From Gammaproteobacteria bacterium (lineage in GTDB: Bacteria > Pseudomonadota > Gammaproteobacteria > Arenicellales > JAOTYS01): 6,448 nt of DNA. How positions within the stretch are numbered: position 1 is the stretch's first letter; the number at the start of each line of letters is the position of its first letter. Location: assembly GCA_029861795.1 (NCBI GenBank), contig JAOTYS010000266.1:1-6448 (forward strand). The letters are read 5' to 3'. Made by a program: the position numbers and the translations under genes. Below, piece by piece: positions 1 through 5,074 of the stretch. The notes beneath the pieces are model-generated. The model saw nothing but the letters and a program-made list of their open reading frames with translations. It searched no databases and was not told the origin of the DNA.

Positions 1-1113
1 GTGGTCATTTGGAATTTGATTCGACGTTGTAACCTGACTTGTAAGCACTGTTACTCGATATCTGCACCTAAGGATTTCCCGGGGGAGCTTTCCACAGAGG
101 AAGTTTTCTCGGTGATGAATGATCTTAAGTCATTCGGCGTACCTGTATTAATTCTTTCTGGCGGAGAGCCCCTTCTTAGACCCGATATAATTGAGGTCTC
201 CAAACGAGCCAAATCAATGGGCTTTTATGTCGGTCTGTCTACCAATGGCACAATGATAGATGAAGCCAACATCGAGGAAATTGCCCACGTAGGCTACGAC
301 TACGTGGGTGTCAGTATTGACGGCATGCGAAAAACACATGATCGTTTTCGGCGTAAACAGGGCGCGTTCGATGCGTCGATGAATGGCATTCGTTTGTGTT
401 GTAGTCGGGGTATCAAGGTCGGACTCCGCTTTACCATGACTCAGGATAACGCCGGAGAGTTACCGCAGTTGCTTAAATTGATGGAAGATGAAGGTTTGGA
501 TAAGTTCTACCTTTCCCACTTGAACTACGCGGGTCGCGGCAACAAAAATCGAAAGTACGACGTGGCCCACGGCACCACTCGCTGGGCAATGGACTTACTC
601 TTCGACGTTTGTTGGAAAGATATTTCAAAAGGTGTCAATCGAGAGTTTGTGACCGGCAACAACGATGCAGACGGTGTTTACTTGTTACACTGGGTCAATC
701 GTTATTTTCCGGAGAAGGTCGGCCACATTCGTGCAAAACTTGCGCAATGGGGGGGTAATTCATCAGGAGTCAATATTGCCAATATTGACAATTTGGGCAA
801 TGTCCACCCAGATACTTTTTGGTGGCATTACAGTCTCGGCAACGTGCGCGATCGACCATTCTCAGATATTTGGATTGATACGTCTGATCCTATTATGGCG
901 GGCTTGAAGGCAAACCCGCGAAAGGTGAATGGTCGGTGTGGTCGGTGTCGGTACTTTGACGTGTGTGGCGGCAACACACGGGTGCGCGCTTTGCAGTTGA
1001 CCGGAGATCCGTGGGCGGAAGATCCCGCGTGCTATTTGTCTGATGCAGAAATCGGCATCGCAAATGCAAATCCCACCTTGAGTACATTGCAAACCGATCA
1101 GCTGCTCATGTAA
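1..1113 (+). CDS. nirJ: Heme d1 biosynthesis radical SAM protein NirJ (5' partial)
   Basis: NirJ is a cytoplasmic radical SAM enzyme of heme d1 synthesis; it acts on 12,18-didecarboxysiroheme to remove the two propionate side chains on the upper rings. The radical SAM cluster motif CNLTCKHC supplies C10, C14 and C17, followed by the GGEP motif at 54-57 that contacts SAM. The C-terminal part has C313, C316, C322 and C344 (pattern CGRC-x5-C-x21-C), the ligands expected for the auxiliary 4Fe-4S cluster of NirJ/SPASM-like proteins. The first base falls inside the gene: the GTG at 1 encodes a valine that in known NirJ proteins lies in a PxVIWNLLRRCN stretch, so about 30 N-terminal residues are missing to the left. 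The stop is TAA at 1111-1113. nirN follows after 30 nt, as expected for a nir operon, although nirE, which sits between nirJ and nirN in Pseudomonas aeruginosa, is absent here. Family assignment is very secure. Confidence 0.95.
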   Translation: MVIWNLIRRCNLTCKHCYSISAPKDFPGELSTEEVFSVMNDLKSFGVPVLILSGGEPLLRPDIIEVSKRAKSMGFYVGLSTNGTMIDEANIEEIAHVGYDYVGVSIDGMRKTHDRFRRKQGAFDASMNGIRLCCSRGIKVGLRFTMTQDNAGELPQLLKLMEDEGLDKFYLSHLNYAGRGNKNRKYDVAHGTTRWAMDLLFDVCWKDISKGVNREFVTGNNDADGVYLLHWVNRYFPEKVGHIRAKLAQWGGNSSGVNIANIDNLGNVHPDTFWWHYSLGNVRDRPFSDIWIDTSDPIMAGLKANPRKVNGRCGRCRYFDVCGGNTRVRALQLTGDPWAEDPACYLSDAEIGIANANPTLSTLQTDQLLM

Positions 1114-1143
1114 CACGGACGTGACTTTGGCCATCACTCCAGC

Positions 1144-2736
1144 GTGATATCCGCAGGCCATCAGTGCGATTACGGCATTGGTTTAGGCAAGACTGTTTTC
1201 TTGCTTGTTTTTGTGCTTGTCCCGATATTGTTCAAAACTGCGAGTGCGCAAAGCCCCATCCGGGCAAGTGCTTTGTATCAACGGTATTGTGCTGAGTGTC
1301 ACGGTGCGGATCGACTGGGTGGAATGGGTCCGGCACTATTGCCGCAAAATCTTACACGGGTAAAGAAAGATCAGGCGTCAAAAGCGATTAGGCAAGGTCT
1401 TCCAGCGACACAGATGCCCGGTTTTGAGCAAGCCCTAAATGACGAAGACATTGACGCCCTAGTAGAGCATATCTACACGCCGTTGCTGGAGATTCCCACG
1501 TGGGCGCTTGAGGAAGTCAGGAACAGTCAGGTTGTATACAAAACCACCTCTGAATTGGTGGAGTCACCTGTGTACCACGCGGATCCTTTGAATTTGTTTG
1601 TGGTTGTCGAATCCGGCGACCATCACGTGACTATTCTCGACGGTGACAGACTTGAACCGATTCGGCGGTTTAAGTCTCGCTACGCGCTTCATGGCGGTCC
1701 GAAGTTTTCACCAACAGGTCGATTTGTGTATTTCGCTTCGCGCGACGGTTGGATTACAAAATACGATCTCTATGGGTTGACACGGGTCGCAGAGATTAGG
1801 GCGGGCATCAATACACGTAACCTCGCGGTGTCGAGTGACGGTCGTTTTGTAATGGTGGCGAACTATTTGCCGCACACGTTGGTCATCCTAAATGCGGACG
1901 ATCTTGGGCCTGAAAAGATCATTCCAGTAATCGATGCCCACGGCACCAGTTCACGGGTGAGCGCAGTATATGATGCACCCCCTCGCAACAGCTTTATCGC
2001 GGCGTTGAAGGATGTCACCGAGGTTTGGGAGATTCCTTACCATGACGACCCTCAGTACTACGGCATGGTCCACGACTATCGTTATGAAGGACCTCCTGAG
2101 GTAACGGAGTCGTTTCCTATCCGCCGAATCGGGCTCGACGACTATCTGGATGACTTCTTCTTTGATCAGGAATATCAGCACATTGTTGGCGCTGCGCGGA
2201 ATGCAAAGAAAGGGCAGGTGGTCAATCTAATTGTCGGGCGTAAGATCGCAGACATTGATATACCCGGGTTGCCCCATCTTGGCTCCGGTATCACATGGAC
2301 CTATCAAGGAAGACGAGTTCTGGCTACCCCAAATTTGAAACAGGCCCTGATCAGTGTCATCGACATGAAGTCATGGCAGACCATTCGTCAGATTGAGACG
2401 CTGGGACCCGGGTTTTTTATGCGCACGCATGAGAACACGCGTTATGCCTGGGTGGATGTCTTTTTCGGCCCTGATCGCGATGCGGTTCATGTCATTGACA
2501 AACATACCCTTGAACTGGTGCGAACATTGCGTCCTGCACCGGGTAAAACCGCGGCGCACGTCGAATTCACACGGGATGGACGGTTTGCCCTACTGAGTGT
2601 ATGGAATATGAACGGTGCAGTGGTGGTCTACGATGCCGAGACCCTTGAAGAGGTTAAACGTATCCCGATGAAGAAACCCTCGGGCAAGTACAATGTCTAC
2701 AATAAGATCACCCGCTCCGCAGGCACCAGTCACTGA
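1144..2736 (+). CDS. nirN: Dihydro-heme d1 dehydrogenase NirN (c-type cytochrome with d1 propeller)
   Basis: NirN is a periplasmic c-type cytochrome related to nitrite reductase NirS; in P. aeruginosa it performs the last step of heme d1 synthesis, oxidising one propionate to an acrylate, and hands the cofactor on to NirS. The 530-residue product begins with a Sec-type signal: hydrophobic residues 17-30, then a likely cleavage after the TASA motif near residue 35. The cytochrome c domain carries CAECH at 49-53 (heme c) and M91 in ATQMPGF as the likely sixth ligand. An eight-bladed d1-type propeller fills about 145-520. H183 in YALHGG sits where cd1 proteins have the heme d1 proximal histidine, and H378 in LPHLGSG lies in the region of the distal-pocket histidines. 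The phrase NLFVVVESGDHH and the length (about 490-530) favour NirN over NirS (about 560-600, different c domain) and NirF (no c domain). The start is GTG with no clear Shine-Dalgarno; it is in the same frame as the nirJ stop, so re-initiation is possible. Confidence 0.92.
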   Translation: MISAGHQCDYGIGLGKTVFLLVFVLVPILFKTASAQSPIRASALYQRYCAECHGADRLGGMGPALLPQNLTRVKKDQASKAIRQGLPATQMPGFEQALNDEDIDALVEHIYTPLLEIPTWALEEVRNSQVVYKTTSELVESPVYHADPLNLFVVVESGDHHVTILDGDRLEPIRRFKSRYALHGGPKFSPTGRFVYFASRDGWITKYDLYGLTRVAEIRAGINTRNLAVSSDGRFVMVANYLPHTLVILNADDLGPEKIIPVIDAHGTSSRVSAVYDAPPRNSFIAALKDVTEVWEIPYHDDPQYYGMVHDYRYEGPPEVTESFPIRRIGLDDYLDDFFFDQEYQHIVGAARNAKKGQVVNLIVGRKIADIDIPGLPHLGSGITWTYQGRRVLATPNLKQALISVIDMKSWQTIRQIETLGPGFFMRTHENTRYAWVDVFFGPDRDAVHVIDKHTLELVRTLRPAPGKTAAHVEFTRDGRFALLSVWNMNGAVVVYDAETLEEVKRIPMKKPSGKYNVYNKITRSAGTSH

Positions 2737-2747
2737 CGGCATTCAGT
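2732..2747. terminator. Short inverted repeat across the convergent nirN/nnrS stop codons
   Basis: ACTGA (2732-2736) and TCAGT (2743-2747) are perfect complements around a 6-nt loop. The left arm contains the nirN stop codon and the right arm overlaps the last base of the nnrS stop codon. There is no T-run on either side, so this is not a canonical intrinsic terminator. It could be a weak bidirectional end signal or chance; it is the only structure seen between the two convergent genes. Confidence 0.2.
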
Positions 2748-3913
2748 CAAGTAGGGGTTGTATCGAGCCTCGGCCTGACTAGCATCGGTGTAAAAACGAC
2801 TAGAAAGGTTAGAAAGGCACCAATCCACAATACACCTGCTATGGCAACAAGATTGACGTGATGTTGTGGTGTGATGATCGGCAGTACGACTCGAAATACA
2901 GCAGCCAGGTTGATCGTTAGGAAGGCAAAGACTACGGCACCGTGAGGTTTGAGCGGCCGGCCGGTATGACCAAGAGTAACGCGCACCATCATTCCCGTTG
3001 TCAGTACACCGATTCCGCCCACGGTAAATGCATGAATCGCCAATGCCGGTGATGCCGAACCGAGGATCGCCGCGCTCTTTAATACAAAACCAAGGATAAG
3101 CCATCCGTATCCTGTATAGAGTACCCATAGTATGGGTAACTGCCATATCTTTGGTGTGTGCCAGAGGAATAGACGTAGCCCGTTCATCGTTGCAGCGACC
3201 GCGGTCAACCCGACGATAATCACCGGATCAACAACAAAAAGTTCGACAATAAGCAGTGCGACGACAGGTGCGATAGTTAGAACGTCGACTATAGGATGCG
3301 CGGCGATCGTGACCTCTGGGATAGCTTTCTCGGTAAAAAATGGGATAACGCGTCCTCCAACGATGACCATCAACAAGACGATTACATTCAGCGCTAACTT
3401 TGTGCCCGTAGTGGCCGTGTTGGAACTGAGTCCGAGAACCTCTAGGTGTGTCAGTAAGTTTGCCAGGGCTAGCAGGAAAACAACCGGAACGAAAATGAGA
3501 TTCTTGTATTTTCTCTTTCTTAGTATGGGTGAAACTAGACTCACGGCTAAAATGGGTAGAAATCCCACGTCGATTACGGTGACCAATAGGCTTGGGAATA
3601 TGTCTGTAAAGTAAGGCAGAACTCGCCCGCTAAGCCAAACTGCGACAATCGCAGCGAGAGATTTGCCTTGTAATGTCGGTAGTTCTGTCCAGTTCTGTAC
3701 TGCGGTCAACAGGAATCCTGCGATTACTGCGCTGGTGTACCCGAACAGCATTTCGTGACTGTGCCAAACAGTGATGGGATAAAAACTGTGAGGAGCATAG
3801 CCGCGCATGTAGGTCATGATCCAGCCGAACATCAGTAAGCTGGCACACAGGCTCGCCATGAGGAAAAATGGTCGGAAGCCTATAGAAAACAAGACGATGT
3901 TTGAACGGCGCAA
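2747..3913 (-). CDS. nnrS: NnrS family heme- and copper-containing membrane protein
   Basis: NnrS is an integral inner-membrane protein, reported to bind heme and copper in Rhodobacter, that is induced with denitrification genes and protects cells against nitrosative stress. The 388-residue product has about twelve hydrophobic segments over nearly its whole length. It shows the family signatures GFRPFF (12-17), WHSHEMLFGY (50-59), GFLLTAVQNW (66-75), GRVLPYFT and GRVIPFFT (96-103 and 187-194), RLFLWH (247-252), IHAFTVGGIG (293-302) and RVTLGHTGR (311-319). The histidines at 51, 53, 252, 294 and 316 are candidate metal ligands. The reading frame opens with TTG. The family usually starts only a few residues before GFRPFF, which fits this start, but no Shine-Dalgarno precedes it. 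An AGAGAAG sequence lies further up, before an in-frame CTG at about 3938, so the true start could be about eight residues earlier. It converges with nirN and lies downstream of the hemerythrin gene on the same strand, 154 nt away. Confidence 0.93.
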   Translation of the reverse strand: MRRSNIVLFSIGFRPFFLMASLCASLLMFGWIMTYMRGYAPHSFYPITVWHSHEMLFGYTSAVIAGFLLTAVQNWTELPTLQGKSLAAIVAVWLSGRVLPYFTDIFPSLLVTVIDVGFLPILAVSLVSPILRKRKYKNLIFVPVVFLLALANLLTHLEVLGLSSNTATTGTKLALNVIVLLMVIVGGRVIPFFTEKAIPEVTIAAHPIVDVLTIAPVVALLIVELFVVDPVIIVGLTAVAATMNGLRLFLWHTPKIWQLPILWVLYTGYGWLILGFVLKSAAILGSASPALAIHAFTVGGIGVLTTGMMVRVTLGHTGRPLKPHGAVVFAFLTINLAAVFRVVLPIITPQHHVNLVAIAGVLWIGAFLTFLVVFTPMLVRPRLDTTPT

Positions 3914-4067
3914 ATGAGTTTTTCGTACTGTGGCCAGCGTCTTCTCTTGAATATTCTTACAAAAGCTGCTGATGACACCCTACTTCGCGGCTAAGTGAAG
4001 TCAAACTTGTCCACCGGAGGTGACTGGCCTCTCAGCACCTCAACTTTGCCGGCGCAAGCGAAAGCAT
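3914..4067. other. Intergenic region between hemerythrin gene and nnrS
   Basis: These 154 nt hold no supportable gene. Two structures are visible. GAGGTG (4017-4022) pairs with CACCTC (4036-4041) around 13 nt, a possible end-of-transcript hairpin for the hemerythrin gene but without a T-run. GAATATTC (3949-3956) is a perfect 8-bp palindrome about 36 nt before the nnrS start. No two-sided FNR/DNR box (TTGAT-N4-ATCAA type) was found by eye. An nnrS promoter could lie here, but none is convincing. Confidence 0.4.
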
Positions 4068-4460
4068 CTAGCCAAGTCGAGAATGCAGGCGAGCGTCATG
4101 GGTCTTGAAATGAGTCGTGAACCATTCACTAAGTCGACTTCCTAGATATGACTCGTCCAACGTCTCCTTTTTCTCGCAGTCATCCATGATATCTAGGATC
4201 TCTTCGAGTAAGTGGTCGTGATCAGCTTTGTGTTCCTGATATTGATCGTAATGACTCTCTCGCATTAATTTCTCTTCAAGGGCAAAGTGCGCTGCAATCT
4301 TGGCATAAATCTCACCGAGAAATTCAGTTATCGCGGTCGCGGAATATCTGCGCGAGAGACTCATATACAATTCGTTCAATAGCTCGATCAGTGCGCGGTG
4401 CTCGTAGTCTATGGACGGTACCCCTACCGAGAATTCCTCTTTCCACTCTACCAGTGTCAC
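4068..4460 (-). CDS. Bacteriohemerythrin (diiron oxygen/NO-binding protein)
   Basis: This is a 130-residue single-domain hemerythrin, a cytoplasmic four-helix bundle that binds O2, and in some members NO, at a non-heme diiron centre. All seven iron ligands are present: H21 (after the IDYEH turn), H58 and E62 (HFALE), H77 and H81 (HKADH), H117 and D122 (HFKTHD). The N-terminus VEWKEEFSVGVPSIDYEHRALIEL is split here as VEWKEEFSVGVP followed by SIDYEHRALIEL and matches the family opening. Length is normal and there is no signal peptide or fused signalling domain. The start is GTG at 4460, supported by a strong Shine-Dalgarno GGAGG on the minus strand (4466-4470), 5 nt upstream. Neighbours point to a role in NO or oxygen handling during denitrification, for example delivering O2 or buffering NO; that role is inferred from context only. 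Family assignment is secure. Confidence 0.95.
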   Translation of the reverse strand: MTLVEWKEEFSVGVPSIDYEHRALIELLNELYMSLSRRYSATAITEFLGEIYAKIAAHFALEEKLMRESHYDQYQEHKADHDHLLEEILDIMDDCEKKETLDESYLGSRLSEWFTTHFKTHDARLHSRLG

Positions 4461-4465
4461 CTAGA

Positions 4466-4470
4466 CCTCC
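4466..4470 (-). promoter_or_regulatory. Strong ribosome binding site of the hemerythrin gene
   Basis: On the minus strand GGAGG lies 5 nt before the GTG start at 4460. It is the best Shine-Dalgarno in the window and fixes the start of the hemerythrin, which otherwise would have an uncertain non-ATG start. Confidence 0.8.
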
Positions 4471-4500
4471 TTCGTCATAGCAGTGAGCGCCGATGCTCTT

Positions 4501-4525
4501 ATCCTACAACAATCACAAGTAGGAT
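4501..4525. repeat. Perfect 7-bp inverted repeat upstream of the hemerythrin gene
   Basis: ATCCTAC (4501-4507) and GTAGGAT (4519-4525) are perfect complements separated by 11 nt. The element lies in the 107-nt gap (4461-4567) between the unnamed membrane-anchored protein and the hemerythrin gene, about 40 nt before the hemerythrin start. It lacks a T-run on either side, so a rho-independent terminator is doubtful. An operator or an RNA hairpin in the 5' leader is possible. It is not an FNR-type box. Nothing else is seen in this gap. Confidence 0.35.
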
Positions 4526-4567
4526 TGAGGGCGGAGCTGACCGGTTCACGCGTTATTCTTGCAAGCA

Positions 4568-5074
4568 TCACTGCAGTATCTTGAACCCACCAGTTTCCAC
4601 CTTGAAATCAATGGCGAGGTTTTGCTTTGGAGCCAGCTCTATGTTTTCGGTGAGCTCATAGTCAAAGCCCGTAGAGCGAGGACTATCGCGCAAGCGTATC
4701 ACTATTTTGTGGGCGCCCGGTTCTACGGGGAACCGTTCATAGACCGTAGACGAACCATCACGCGCCAATCCTGAGGGTTGCACAAGTTGATGAAACAAAA
4801 GCTCGTCGTCCAAAAGTAGTTCCACCAACATTGATAAACGTTCGCGCGGGCAGTCTAGGGGTCGTCTCATATTGGGCGGTAGCTCGGCAATCTCCTCTGC
4901 GGTGAGGCGTCGGCACTCAGTTTGATGCTGAGCTGCGTGGCTGAGGCTGAGTTTGACTAGTGCTTTGTTAGGGGCAAGATGAATATAGGCAGGCGCTGAT
5001 GAAAAATAACCAATCACAATGGCAAAACAGAGATACGCAATGATCTGCCCTATGTACTGGAGCGCTTTAACCAT
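4568..5074 (-). CDS. Unnamed membrane-anchored protein coupled to the cytochrome b/Fe-S fusion
   Basis: I cannot assign a named family. From the ATG at 5074 the product is 168 residues: a short positively charged start (MVKALQ), one hydrophobic segment of about 20 residues (IGQIIAYLCFAIVIGYF), then a soluble domain of about 130 residues that the positive-inside rule places in the periplasm. That domain has two cysteines (in TECRRL and LDCPRERL) that could form a disulfide. Its C-terminal half (PGAHKIVIRLRDS, then FDYELTENIELAP) alternates like strands of a beta sandwich. An upstream in-frame ATG at 5107 would add 11 residues. I prefer 5074 because it overlaps the preceding gene by only 8 nt (ATGGTTAA on the minus strand), a typical coupling arrangement, and because an AGGAGG at 5132-5137 is too far (24 nt) from 5107. 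The tight overlap suggests it is a subunit or assembly partner of the cytochrome b/Fe-S protein. I recall similar small proteins near denitrification genes but cannot verify this. Confidence 0.82.
   Translation of the reverse strand: MVKALQYIGQIIAYLCFAIVIGYFSSAPAYIHLAPNKALVKLSLSHAAQHQTECRRLTAEEIAELPPNMRRPLDCPRERLSMLVELLLDDELLFHQLVQPSGLARDGSSTVYERFPVEPGAHKIVIRLRDSPRSTGFDYELTENIELAPKQNLAIDFKVETGGFKILQ

Noticed and set aside
862..1161. Minus-strand frames opposite the end of nirJ
   Set aside because: They are antisense to the conserved auxiliary-cluster cysteine region of NirJ and have no supporting motif.
1144..2736. Identity as NirS (cytochrome cd1 nitrite reductase) instead of NirN
   Set aside because: The c domain, length, position next to nirJ and the NLFVVVESGDHH/YALHGG motifs match NirN as I recall it rather than NirS.
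2730..3146. 138-residue minus-strand frame overlapping the end of nnrS
   Set aside because: It runs out of frame within the conserved nnrS coding region and overlaps the nirN stop; it has no family features.
3132..3614. 160-residue open frame on the + strand inside nnrS
   Set aside because: It is antisense to the well-supported NnrS frame, is rich in Thr/Ile/Ser runs as expected from reading membrane-helix codons in reverse, and has no recognisable domain or ribosome site.
3977..4004. Possible sigma70 promoter for nnrS (minus strand TTGACT, 16 nt, TAGGGT)
   Set aside because: The -35 hexamer is good but the -10 matches only three of six bases, which is too weak to report as a promoter.
3914..4567. 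Search for FNR/DNR/NNR boxes (TTGAT-N4-ATCAA type) upstream of nnrS and the hemerythrin gene
   Set aside because: Only isolated half-sites such as TTGAC were seen; no two-sided site could be supported by eye.
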